Shown: positions 23,601 to 29,175 of the stretch, piece after piece | How the letters are laid out: every line of letters begins with the position of its first letter | Numbering within the stretch: position 1 is the first letter of the stretch | Origin: JAJDYQ01 sp965214035 | GTDB taxonomy: Bacteria; Pseudomonadota; Gammaproteobacteria; JAJDYQ01 | Length of the DNA: 64,000 bases | Assembly: GCA_965214035.1 (NCBI GenBank) | Contig: OZ243932.1 | Location: 248,001 to 312,000, forward strand | Reading direction: 5' to 3' | Program-made: the position numbers and the translations under genes | Notes under the pieces: generated by a model | The model's database searches: none | Told to the model about the DNA's origin: nothing | Seen by the model: only the letters and a program-made list of their open reading frames with translations

Positions 23601-23939
23601 CATGAGTACGGCAATGCACCGGCGGCCAGTGGTCTGGATCGGTTGTTGTCGGACTCCCTGACAGATGCGTTGAAGGAAGACAACTCTCAAACCGCCGATG
23701 TATCAAGCCGCTGGACACTGAAAGGCGAGTGGGGCTTTGCCCTGATGGATGATGCCACCGGTATCCCCTATGCGAGTCTGTCGGCATCCGATGCCAAGCG
23801 TGATCTGACTCTGGGCTGGCGTCTGTTGTCCAATCCGGCTGGCCTGAAGTCGAAGCTGGATATCAAGGCCATCCGCCGCGAGCAGGATGACAATAACCCG
23901 CGCCACAGCGTCGGCGCGGAGTGGAAGTTGAACTGGTAA
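11688..23939 (+). CDS. Giant Calx-beta-repeat protein with signal peptide and C-terminal barrel
   Basis: Complete 4,083-residue protein. The ATG is preceded by AGGAGAG about ten bases upstream. Residues 1–26 form a long polar, basic N-region, residues 31–50 are hydrophobic, and cleavage is likely after AVA at residue 53; the long N-region recalls extended signal peptides of autotransporters. About 35–40 Calx-beta-like units follow (…LTFTTxNWNxAQTVTV…DDD). N-terminal units contain Cys-bearing inserts (CETTNC, CLDGG…CDSAL). From about 22468 the barrel domain is nearly identical to that of the upstream paralogue and ends in the same EWKLNW. By inference it is exported by Sec and anchored in the outer membrane by its C-terminus. 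It has its own promoter. Confidence 0.88.
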   Translation: MNLTKWLTHHQPVGDADGKNNTGITRRLRRAPSIAAVLLGLPLLFGLATQAVAQTVPTLKVEGDFSVTEGDSGTITLTLSQPASSTITFTIGALEFTCETTNCPTDTSAASESDGSSSIAAITFNIGDMTRSFTFMTTEDSAIESTEVFLIGITGLAFSEATIDPGTPADLTLLVFPAWWVHILDDDPQITIAADTASVAEGTTASFTITANAPPADDLTINLTVSEDETGGQNFIAAGDEGSKTITIQAGQPSATYTVMTETDDTPELTGAVTVTLDDGTGYTVGSTNAATVNIHIFDDDFPQITIAADTASVAEGTAASFMITTDTPAERDITVNLMVIEADGDNNFVASGDEGVQTVILPAGAGSVTHTIGTILDNTIGDDNDGTLTVALLATGDGYTVGTTTHTAVVTITNEEPHVVSISIEPAAGDEGNSGGLTDAATVTFTVNPPRPEGFPFIICLDGGTAERGSSADYQFTSLNDTVLPIVVASVCDSALTTSFNSNQASFSAKIRVNGDSLFEVDETVTVSLRRISGSGGNFDTPDDVILSPTAGSVTYTIRHDDTPPELTITAADMVTEGSPASFTITATPPSELPTWVNLTVTEDETGGQNFVAAGDENSPTVITVRLPAGAGSVIDTIDTILDNTIGNDNDGTLTFALATGDGYTIGSTNTAVVTITNNVPHVVSISIEPAAGDEGNSGGLTDAATLTFTVNPPRPERFTFRTCLDGGTAERGSSADYQLTRLDDTVLATDPVAGCDSALRVLAFSSNQASFSYKIRVNGDSLFEPDETVTVSLQRINDLGGRLDTPDDVIISPTAGTVTYTYTIRNDDDPPMISIAGGSPVTEGDALTYTLTADKPPVTNLSINLAVMDVDVPGSDFIAVESQTVIFNAGSTTASYTIPTTADDIDEASGEVTLMLNDGTGYTGTSTATIRVLDDDRTIVTLAENPAGDLDEGASKQITLTLNRPLVLGEGLFFSLALGGTATVNTDYTLAGIPADGVSYDNLAPPTENSTISFTGQTSGSATTATLTVTAIADGISDPGEGITIQFAKGIRGGELDGDARIQDARVDGPVSATRTIAFRITERVALILGPDRLMVSEGMQTASYTIRLASEPTAPVTVVVTGYVGTGLTLDNDELTFTAANWNIARQVTLTTAAMDSDLAGSTLQLRHTASGGNYLSVTADLSVTLLDDTAGVVVMPSGDNTVVSEDGARTDDYTLRLSTQPVGDVVVRATAGTGLSVNDAATADLTFTTTNWNQAQTVTIAGIDDDIASGALRTVSVTHTIVNSADSGYPDALRIANLDVMLIDDDTTGLLLPSSDLTLSEGDTISYTVRLTSQPTAVVSVTITSDNGDLTAGNTPLMFSTDNWSMPQTVLLTANADDDSDDEQAQLTHRVAGGDYGAISEVISVRITDRSAGVDITQSGGNTIVREDGGEDSYTLVLNAAPRGDVTLTVTAAAGITVDTDSLIFTTGNWQTPQPVTVTGVNDDLDNPDDGREVMIRHAVSGAGDSAGYTPALSIAPVSVTVLDDDTAGLRFSRSVLAVVEGGSTSYGVRLTSQPTAVVTVTIASDNGDLTADHTRLMFSTDNWPMPQTVTVTAGTDSDMDNNDVALSHTATGGGYNSVSATLGAMLLEGGTAGVSIVQSDGRTIVTEGVSTDFYEVVLNMAPDRDVTVTVNADSGVTVNGAATLDLVFTPTNWHEAQPVMVAAVDNNADDGVRTADISHILSVGDNNDYDRTLTIAGVTVTVNRDPDDSRGRLFTISGGNQEGSRLAFNFVFDSSPGRSLGADEVVTLPLILGGDAVRGQDYQVRCERNPAERGSDSWVSCVESTDGQLMFILDGTRISPGRRTFRATLPLEVELLEDNMAEPVETLTLRLGENGQDLRIPIMDVPSTVSVEFNRSIYRANENGGLLQPVIMISPVLSRAIDLPLLFIDGTAQAGSDFEPISSTVLNFSTGGRASFDITLLDDQIAEGDERFTVVIDETRLPDFITAAGTNTATFIITDDDERGLVFDSDTLTLAEGGTGSYTVHLSSQPTDEVAVVITGQAGTDLMLDRDILTFTTANWNQAQAVTVMAEDDDDGDADRIVLVHTASGGDYGLTARVQADIIDSEAPEVRLNKEAITVSEGGSGDSYTLVLHTEPAGTVTVTLAPAAGITVQPGSVTFTVDNWNTPQAVTVTGVNSDEIDRGDRTVTIVHTITATDDADDYPEDLRIDPVRVTIEEDDEAGVMIVESGDHTAVSEDGGIRDDYTVVLTSQPAARVVVTATAAAGVSVDTQSLSGVQNTLTFTTLNWQSPQTVTVTGVDVDTVDRGDLQVSITHAITTTAGGYVEELSIDSVPVQVIDNDAANRLLFDSVDPAAGVLVTEGSEVAYTMQLVGQPLADVTVDISGHDGTDVTPAPTRLTFTTQNWNAGQTVILTVAADDSGDDERVTLTHRASGGGYDGTEVALEVAITDSDISGVSISKDTLMAIENEAVTDSYTVVLDIPPAGDVTIQGEIPIQGGTLDIRLVFTTVNWNQPQTASILGSIFVDNIDNPGGERTATTIMHTVTSTDSGYDGIEVDDVTITVTDVDPTTVTLSGAALDVVEGTERTLTVSLERALVAGEVLPVPLTFAGTATRGTDYTLEGVPATGIGYENLNSGNARVTFTGGTGAVGTATLTFRATPDTDDEGSGETVTIGLGTLDENSGTGLNGGGTGTSSLAPFRIIERPMISIAADSSPVTEGGSVTFTLTASEAPLSDLTINLMVTDAVYSDFLAAVRGGRQSITFVGGTTSVSYEIPTLADIDDEAGGTVMVALLDGDGYVAGSAPSATTMVNDDDATTVTLAGTDDDVGEGARKELTVTLSRGLVAGEVLPVALSFAGTATRGTDYTLMETVANGVSYANLNGGGSATVTFTGPAAGVGVTEARLRLRAELDGTTEGLETVIIGLGTLDADSGTNLGGGATGVDELGDFQIQETPEIVLERDSLMLTEQGSATYTVGLSVSPTADVTVRITGQVDTDLQVDADTLIFSQTNWSTARTVTLTAVSDTDSEDEAPVMLRHTATGGNYGSAMMQTVTVSIVDNTRGLVLSTNSLTMEENEAESYTIRLAIRPMADVTVSVSSGDAPRLRVTGGDSLTFTPTNWNRAQSVTVMAEDDADSDANQVTLTHTADAGYGSVQATLPVDIADDDMPRVVLGVDELTVIEGGSASYTVELGTRPSGDVTVTLSGQGGTLRPDRSELTFDASNWAQAQTITLTAVMDTNTDDDQVRLTHTASGYGADPVGLPVAITDSTPQLMFSQTAVSVGEGGSTTYTLELSAEPVGTVTVTLRGHERTELTPEPTELTFTQDNWNQAQIITLTAGTDSNSVDEAITLTHSADAGYGAVTEEVTVTVRDADTPRLILGVNTLNVTEEGTATYTVRLGTRPGTNVTVTVTGQSGTDLTVDSGDRLTFTQSNWNEEQVVTLSASADDDSVNDAVTLSHRASGGAYAGVTAPPLPLLIIDNTPALVLSTTEVLTLEVLTLQPGGSSSYTMELAIVPTADVIVTVMGHEDTGLTVAPESLTFSMGNWNMAQTITVTAGTDSNALSNRVILTHMASGGNYDRVTAQVEVEVRVGSTEAMQAAQQMWLPRFGLTAIEHMLGGLHHRFTASDQPGLSGNLNGLPRGQSFNAARLLSSRGVPDASVLGIEQLGAGSSDRPRKLSRTLSLPKLLPSMLRGSHFTLSDEDGTSIWGRASYSSYKDADDGTSIDGEVTTAMLGVDHSSGRTLLGLALAYSDSDGEWQGQGESDKGELSGTLASLLPYLRYDLTERLQLWGAASYGRGDLEQTSQTGRSEHDLEQVSATAGLRGTLLDRPVEEGGLSLRLISDMTLARIKSDDSNAEVPGVPGMTLDTQRFRMGLEWSWQLPEGGGMRLTPELELGLRYDGGDTSEGFGLELGGGLNWQLPARGLTFDVRSRYLLEHEASGREEWGLSGSLRYKARPDSAHGPSFSLRHEYGNAPAASGLDRLLSDSLTDALKEDNSQTADVSSRWTLKGEWGFALMDDATGIPYASLSASDAKRDLTLGWRLLSNPAGLKSKLDIKAIRREQDDNNPRHSVGAEWKLNW

Positions 23940-23950
23940 GGTTTCTGTAG

Positions 23951-23980
23951 CCGGTATCCCCGTGCCGGCTGTTGCGGGGG
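23951..23980 (+). terminator. Possible hairpin terminator after giant gene 2
   Basis: CCCCG…CGGGG hairpin just after the stop codon, a copy of the one at 11272–11304. It lacks a T-run. Confidence 0.35.
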
Positions 23981-24045
23981 CGGATTCCCGCCTCGCATTG
24001 TCAATCGAAGCAAAAATCCGGTTTATGACCGTTCCGTACAATACA

Positions 24046-24074
24046 TTGACAGCTTTGGTTTAGACCGGTACATT
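24046..24074 (+). promoter_or_regulatory. Promoter of the interrupted tRNA-Leu gene
   Basis: TTGACA (24046–24051) and TACATT (24069–24074) are separated by 17 bases. The predicted start is a few bases before the tRNA 5' half at 24086. After the insertion this promoter also reads towards the complete tRNA-Leu at 24272. Confidence 0.65.
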
Positions 24075-24085
24075 GCGCAGCCTGA

Positions 24086-24128
24086 GCCGAGGTGGTGAAA
24101 TTGGTAGACACGCTAGCTTCAGGTGCTA
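24086..24128 (+). pseudogene. 5' half of split tRNA-Leu(CAG)
   Basis: Begins GCCGAGGTGGTGAAATTGG, contains the D arm and the anticodon loop TTCAGGT, then loses tRNA structure after 24128. Joined to 33394–33452 it makes a canonical class II tRNA-Leu: acceptor GCCGAGG pairs with CCTCGGC and the anticodon stem CTAGC pairs with GCTAG. The two halves are therefore one gene opened in the anticodon arm. Confidence 0.85.
24114..24128 (+). repeat. Left attachment-like repeat (anticodon arm)
   Basis: TAGCTTCAGGTGCTA, repeated exactly at 33394–33408; flanking bases differ on both sides. It covers the anticodon loop and most of its stem. The spacing gives an insertion of 9,280 bases. The pattern fits site-specific integration at a tRNA anticodon arm. 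Confidence 0.75.
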
Positions 24129-24271
24129 CTAGGGCTAAGTGGGTGGGTGTAAATTTTAAGCGTATAATCACGCGGTTACATGCGTTGGGTGACCTGAGGT
24201 TTGTTAACCCCCATCGTTTTTGTAGTAATTGCGGGTACGCATCAGTCTTCATGACGGTGCGTGTAAGAATT

Positions 24272-24358
24272 GCCCAGGTGGCGGAATTGGTAGACGCGCC
24301 AGCTTCAGGTGCTGGTCTACGTAAGTAGGTGGAGGTTCAAGTCCTCTCCTGGGCACCA
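24272..24358 (+). tRNA. tRNA-Leu(CAG), complete
   Basis: 87 bases with encoded CCA. Acceptor GCCCAGG pairs with CCTGGGC; anticodon stem CCAGC/GCTGG holds loop TTCAGGT, anticodon CAG; the variable arm is long as expected for leucine; the T loop is GGTTCAAGTCC. It lies 144 bases inside the insertion that splits the resident tRNA-Leu with the same anticodon, in the same orientation, and can substitute for it. Confidence 0.93.
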
Positions 24359-24525
24359 CTCTCTATCTTCGTGACGTCGCTTCATAATTCCTTGGCAACG
24401 TTACTAAGCGCACCTCTCTCTGTATTCCTCGCAATTACAATCGACTCGGTCCTTTCCACCCCTACCCGGAAACGATCAAATTAGCTGCTTCTCTGACACC
24501 AATAGGCTGGAACACTATCGGCCAA

Positions 24526-25158
24526 TTATTTATCGCTCGGCTCCTTTATCGTATAACCATTGATTGATGCAGACTTTATGTTTGGCAAATCGATTTGCCG
24601 ACGAAACTCGCGGTACAAATATTTTAGCTGCCCATTCCCAACCGACTTATCGTCCTTGAGTTGATCTATCTGCAAAGGCGCAAAAGGGTATTCGTTTGAT
24701 CGGCCTTGTGACTTTGACTCAGGCACATGGATCGCCTCATCTTCTCCAGCGATGTGCTCCGTATAAAAATCATTAGTCTGATCCCAAAATGCCATACCAA
24801 CCGATAGTACCGCCGCAGTCGCCGCCGGAGCTATCGTCCATTTCGGCAGTAGTATCTGCAGATCACCATCTTTGGTGGTATTGAGTGACGGCCAATACTG
24901 CCCCGCTGGCTTAAACTTAAAATCGATTGAATTCTTCGTTTCCGCAGAGTCGATACACAATGGTGGCCAATCGAACTGACGATCGCGCGCGTATGGCATC
25001 TTTATATTTGCCGGAAAAATTAATCGCTCATAAATAAGCGGTACAAGCCTTAGAATTTCTGCTTGCTGTTGAGCAGGCAGGTAATCAAAATCAATATATA
25101 GGTGAAGCAGCCCTTCTTCACGAGATTTTACGTTCGATCTCCCCATACCCACCCCCAA
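24526..25158 (-). CDS. Hypothetical protein, 210 aa
   Basis: I do not recognise a family. It is a mostly soluble, mixed-charge protein with one moderately hydrophobic segment near the middle (WTIAPAATAAVLSVGMAFW) and an acidic stretch (GEDEAIHVPE) after it. It reads in the same direction as the type III restriction remnant and lies 51 bases downstream of it, so it may be its passenger or a separate cassette. No attC-like site is visible next to it. The start at 25158 is the first in-frame ATG; a later start at Met5 is equally possible. Confidence 0.55.
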   Translation of the reverse strand: MGVGMGRSNVKSREEGLLHLYIDFDYLPAQQQAEILRLVPLIYERLIFPANIKMPYARDRQFDWPPLCIDSAETKNSIDFKFKPAGQYWPSLNTTKDGDLQILLPKWTIAPAATAAVLSVGMAFWDQTNDFYTEHIAGEDEAIHVPESKSQGRSNEYPFAPLQIDQLKDDKSVGNGQLKYLYREFRRQIDLPNIKSASINGYTIKEPSDK

Positions 25159-25209
25159 GACTCACACAGAAAAGACAATCCGCATCATCAATCTAGCTAG
25201 CGCAGGGCA

Positions 25210-25769
25210 CTACGCCCCAACGACTTGCATAAGCTTTCCATAGTTGGTTACCACATCGTATTTCACGTGCCCAGGCGCAATTACTGAATTTAATTCGTCG
25301 AAGAACCTACGGGCACACTCGATCTTCCGACCCTCTATACCTCGAAGAGCCATTGTCGACATGCTGCCCTTGGTTTCAGCAACGAAGTACACATGCTTGA
25401 CCGCACCTTTTCTGAAGGAAATGGCCCAGTCGGGGTTGTAGTCACCAACAGGCGTTGGGATCAGGAAGCCGCGAGGTAATTTAGCGTAGACCACAACCTC
25501 TGAGCTGGCATCCAGGTCGGTGACAAACTGGCGTTCGACATTAGAGTCCGTGATCGCATAATCGTAAACATGATTTTTCAGCTTTTCTGTCGCTTTGGTG
25601 AAGTCTTGCTTGCTTTGCGCCCCGGTAAAAATGTCTATGTTGTGATAATCCTCAATAGCGTCATAGGTCAGCTTCTCTATGATGACCGTGGCCTTTTGCT
25701 CGTTTATGAGTCGCGAAGCTTCCGCAATAAAGTGCTCTGGGTTCTGCTTAAATGAGACCGTAACAAAAA
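25210..25769 (-). pseudogene. C-terminal remnant of type III restriction enzyme (Res)
   Basis: The frame runs from the IS junction at 25769 to the stop at 25210, about 185 residues. It reads …DYAITDSNVERQFV…EVVVYAKLPRGF…VGDYNPDWAISF…VYFVAETKGS…, which matches the end of type III restriction subunits, including the PD-(D/E)XK core (PDW … ETK). The helicase part is absent: the sequence is cut exactly at the terminal repeat of the IS256-family element and does not resume on its other side. It therefore lacks the ATPase motor and a mod gene and should be inactive as a restriction enzyme. Confidence 0.8.
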
Positions 25770-27044
25770 CTGTGTAAACCGCCTATCATTAACCTTAACT
25801 ATAGATGAGGATAGGTATCATGAAAAAGCAAGAACTGAAAGCCTTCGCACGTGAAGTAGCGAAGAGCATTAAAACCGAGGAAGACCTGAACGAGTTCAGC
25901 CAGATGCTGACCAAGGTTACGGTGGAGGCGGCGCTGAACGCCGAGTTGGATGACCACTTGGGCTATGCCCGCCACGAACAATCGGAGAATGCCAACAACC
26001 GTAACGGCTACAGCAGCAAGCGACTGAGCACCGGTGAGGGTGAGTTTGAACTGGAGACGCCGCGTGACCGGGACGGCAGCTTCGAGCCGAAGCGGGTGAA
26101 GAAGGGGCAGCGGCGTTTTACCTCCATGGACGATAAAATCCTGAGTTTGTATGCCAAGGGCATGACGACCCGTGAGATCGTGGCCACGTTCAAGGAGATG
26201 TAGGATGCGGAGATTTCCCCGACACGGATATCCCGGGTCACGGATGCGGTCCTTGAACGCGTGACGGACTGGCAGTCCCGGTCGCTGGAAGCCGTGTATC
26301 CGATTGTGTATCTGGATTGTATCGTGGTGAAGATTCGCCAGGACAAGCGGGTTATCAACAAGGCCATCTACCTGGCTTTGGGGGTGGACCTGTCGGGCCA
26401 CAAGGAGCTACTGGGTCTGTGGCTGGCTGAGCATGAGGGGGCCAAGTTCTGGCTGGCCATTCTCACGGAGTTGCAGACCCGCGGGGTGAAGGACATTCTG
26501 ATTGCCTGCGTGGACGGGCTCAAGGGGTTTCCCGATGCCATCAGCAATGTGTTTCCGGACACGCAGGTGCAGCTCTGTATTGTGCACCTGGTGCGCAATG
26601 CCATGAAATAGGTGGTCTGGAAGGACGACAAAGCCGTGGCGGCGGATTTAAAGCAAATCTACCAGTCGGCCACCGAGGACGAGGCGCTGCTGGCGCTGGA
26701 GCGGTTCGCTGAACGCTGGGATGAGAAATATCCCCATATCAGTCGTACCTGGCGCCAGCACTGGCAAAACCTGAGCACCCTGTTCCGTTATCCGGATGAC
26801 ATTCGTAAGGCGATTTATACGACCAACGCCATTGAATCCCTGAACAGCGTGGTCCGCAAGGCCGTCAATAAGCGCAAGCTGTTTCCGTCTGACGATTCGG
26901 CCCGGAAGGTGGTCTACCTGGCGATCATGGATGCGTCAAAAAAATGGACGATGCCGATCCGGAACTGGAAGGGAGCGCTGAACCGATTTATCATTGAGTT
27001 TGAAGACCGACTGATTGACTATGTCTAACCGGCGATTTACACAG
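25770..27044 (+). mobile_element. IS256-family insertion sequence, decayed
   Basis: Terminal inverted repeats CTGTGTAAACCGCC (25770–25783) and, on the other strand, CTGTGTAAATCGCC (27031–27044). It contains a transposase broken by two stop codons. The 8 bases flanking each end differ (AACAAAAA versus AAATATTT), so no target duplication survives. This suggests that a deletion next to the element removed the front of the type III restriction gene. Confidence 0.8.
25820..27028 (+). pseudogene. IS256-family transposase with two in-frame amber codons
   Basis: One continuous frame of about 402 codons with all features of a mutator/IS256 DDE transposase: LDCIVVK, CVDGLKGFPDAI and NAIESLNSVVRK carry the catalytic D, D and E. 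It is interrupted by TAG at 26201–26203 (KEM-stop-DAEIS) and at 26609–26611 (AMK-stop-VVW). In the intact homologue at 52627 the second position is Tyr (SMKYVAS) and the first aligns with DMYDIS, so both stops replace Tyr codons by one base change. Probably inactive. Confidence 0.82.
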
Positions 27045-27897
27045 AAATATTTACAGTCCCAAACGGCCTGAAAGAAGGCGTTCTGCCAACAAGGCCATTC
27101 ACAGCAAATATCAATGATCCAAGTAGATAAGCCCCCACAACGACATTGAGCCCCGGAACAGCGAGTGCTCCGAAGATTGCGCCGTACTTGGCGGCTTTGA
27201 TGCCGAGCGTTTTTGCTGCCAGCCCTTTGAACTCATCAAACGATATGCTTCCCGCCCGATATCGGCGCCAAAGCTCAAAAGTAATGATCCCCGAAGAGGC
27301 AGCTACCAACGGCGGGAAATAGTCCCACAGAGAATCATCCGCGTCCTCGCCGATTTCTACCATTCGGTCAACGAAATCCTCAACATGCATAGTGAGATCT
27401 TCATTACTGAGTCCAGATGACGGAATCTCCATACGCTCTGCAATTTCCTCAGTAACAAGTATCTCAGTGTCTGGGTTGCTCTCCATCCAACAGGTTATTG
27501 CACTCAGATCGTCGGTAGCTTTCAACTGAACCTCCCAAGCATCCCCAGACGCTTCGTCCAGCAATTGGATATCGACGGTACGATGATTAGTGTCGGGGAA
27601 GAGTGCCGCTACCACTGAATCCCCGTCATCGTTTTCAAGCCTCTGGAACTCCATCTCATGCAAGATTCCTTTTACATTGTTGACTAAGCCAGCAATCTGG
27701 TCATCGCTGTAATCTGATAGCCTCTCTGCCGTCTCCGAAATAGATATCCCCCATTCTTCTGATGAGCGACGCAGTGCTGCTAATACGGCATAGTCTCCTT
27801 CATCAAGCGAAGGTTCAGATGAAAACGCCAATTTTGCGAGTGTCGAGAGAATCGTTGCCTCATCAAACCTGCGCGAAAGATATTGCTGCCGAATCAC
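27037..27897 (-). CDS. Membrane-associated protein with possible nuclease-like core, 3' end altered by IS
   Basis: 286 residues, GTG start overlapping the stop of the upstream gene (GTGA). The middle part contains VDIQLLDEASGDAWEVQLKA, where the D…EVQLK spacing resembles a PD-(D/E)XK core; the C-terminal third has two hydrophobic segments (YGAIFGALAVPGLNVVVGAY, then LIFAVNGLVG). The last residues GTVNISV run into the IS inverted repeat and the stop codon is supplied by it, so the original C-terminus is lost. Translationally coupled to the DUF697-like gene. The function is unknown. Confidence 0.6.
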   Translation of the reverse strand: MIRQQYLSRRFDEATILSTLAKLAFSSEPSLDEGDYAVLAALRRSSEEWGISISETAERLSDYSDDQIAGLVNNVKGILHEMEFQRLENDDGDSVVAALFPDTNHRTVDIQLLDEASGDAWEVQLKATDDLSAITCWMESNPDTEILVTEEIAERMEIPSSGLSNEDLTMHVEDFVDRMVEIGEDADDSLWDYFPPLVAASSGIITFELWRRYRAGSISFDEFKGLAAKTLGIKAAKYGAIFGALAVPGLNVVVGAYLLGSLIFAVNGLVGRTPSFRPFGTVNISV

Positions 27898-28436
27898 AAT
27901 TCGTCTTTCCTTTCTAGGACCTCAGACTTAGCGCTTTTGGCCTGCTCTTTTCCTTCTTCGCGGAACCTTTTCCACATCACTTTTAAGTCAGCATCACTCA
28001 CAACTTGGCCCTTCGATTTTTTCTCAAGGTAGAAATCCATGATTCGACCAATGGCATATGTGAGCCCGTACACCAATGGTATCGTAGTGAATCCGGCTAA
28101 AAATGGGAGCCCAGTTTTATATAGGCCAAGAGCTACCTGTTGCGCAGCCATTCCGAGACCCACCACTCCAGCTATTTCCTTTAGTAGGTCGGTTGCCTCC
28201 GCCTCGGAAAGAGGCATGCCCCTAATAGCACTAAGCCGAACACCCATATACGCCTGAATGGGAGTTAGAACGAAAATATCTGCAAACGGAATAGGTTGTA
28301 CGGCTACCGCTGCACATGTAACTGAAAAAATATGGATGATCCGGGTGCGCTTCTGATCGTCAGATAGATCTGTTCGATTCTCGATATCTGTTATTTCAGA
28401 TTGGATCTTGTCTTTTGCCGCATCAAGAATATCCAA
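27894..28436 (-). CDS. DUF697-like membrane protein
   Basis: 180 residues, TTG start preceded by GGGAG. An N-terminal helix (KDKIQSEITDIENRT) leads into VAVQPIPFADIFVLTPIQAY and EIAGVVGLGMAAQQVALGLY, the pattern of the DUF697 family often linked to GTPases or stress proteins; a third hydrophobic segment (FTTIPLVYGLTYAIGRIMDF) follows, then a basic tail. It overlaps the next gene by four bases, forming a two-gene unit probably carried as one cassette. Its role is unknown; association with membrane-acting defence is only an inference. Confidence 0.6.
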   Translation of the reverse strand: MDILDAAKDKIQSEITDIENRTDLSDDQKRTRIIHIFSVTCAAVAVQPIPFADIFVLTPIQAYMGVRLSAIRGMPLSEAEATDLLKEIAGVVGLGMAAQQVALGLYKTGLPFLAGFTTIPLVYGLTYAIGRIMDFYLEKKSKGQVVSDADLKVMWKRFREEGKEQAKSAKSEVLERKDEL

Positions 28437-28508
28437 CTCTCAATCTCCCAGAACGATGTCCCGCAGAGCAACATTCTTTGCCTGCACATGACGCCCAGCA
28501 CCCGCAAG

Positions 28509-28553
28509 CAGTCCAGCGCTCGCAAGGCGCAAACTACTTGCGCTGGTTACGGG
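28509..28553 (-). other. attC-like recombination site 1 (weak)
   Basis: Strong palindrome CCAGCGC…GCGCTGG next to GTTAC, located between the stop of one cassette gene (28575) and the start of the next (28436). The core triplets deviate from RYYYAAC/GTTRRRY, so this is the least certain site of the series. Confidence 0.35.
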
Positions 28554-28574
28554 GCAACGCAAGCCTCGCATCTA

Positions 28575-29078
28575 TCACCGCAAGCTCCCAAAAACTAAAT
28601 CCCAATTGTTCTGGTAATTTACCAAAACCTTCTCGGTGATCGCGCAGTGAAGAGAATCCCAGCGTTTTGGGCGAACTCCGTTATGCTTGGCTAGATAACT
28701 CTTATGCTCTTTAATCAATAGATCGCGCAACTTCTGCCATGTGAGAACGTAAAAGCGGTCCTCCCCGGTTTCTTCAACTTTCACAAATACCATCACCAAA
28801 CGATCTATCGGACAAGGCTTGGCTTTCCCGACAATCTGTTGCTTGCCAGAGAAACTGACCGTGCAGTAGTTGGAGATATTGGCAAACTGTCAGGAACCAC
28901 CGCGAATCGCCTTTACTTGGACCGATACATGACGACCGTTTTCATCCGACGCGACAATGTCATAGTGCGGGACGTTGCCGGTGAATGTTGTAGCGATCAA
29001 TCCTCGCCGACCCAACTCAGCTGCGACTAGGTACTCGCCAGTCTGCCCGACAATCTTATTGCTGTGTCCGGTTGCCAT
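28575..29078 (-). pseudogene. PD-(D/E)XK nuclease-like cassette gene with internal UGA
   Basis: A single frame of 168 codons starting MATGHSNKIVGQTGEYLV. The N-terminal part has the core GEYLVAAEL … HYDIVASD … VSVQVKAIRG typical of restriction-endonuclease-fold proteins (E, D and QxK). A TGA at 28890–28892 (codon 63) interrupts it in ordinary sequence, where the reading GGS-stop-QFANIS strongly suggests an original Trp (TGG). The frame then stays open to the stop at 28575 (NNWDLVFGSLR). Either a fresh nonsense mutation or a readthrough site; I call it a pseudogene. The start lies 16 bases past the attC-like site 2. Confidence 0.7.
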
Positions 29079-29094
29079 GCTTCGAATCACGCTG

Positions 29095-29175
29095 CCCCGT
29101 AACGTCCACACAAGGGGCCGCCGATGCGGCGGTCCCGCCCTGGCTTCGCTGGAGCATATTTCTTGTGCGGATTAG
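29095..29175 (-). other. attC-like recombination site 2
   Basis: CGTAACGTCC and GGATTAGA at the ends pair with each other, and inside them ACACAAG pairs with CTTGTG; the centre is GC-rich and palindromic. This two-step pairing is the attC plan. It overlaps the stop codon of the gene at 29172 and ends 16 bases before the next start. Confidence 0.6.

Noticed and set aside
25820..27028. Reading the IS256 transposase as three separate short genes
   Set aside because: All three segments are in one frame and together make one full-length transposase; the internal starts are only the first ATG/GTG after each stop.
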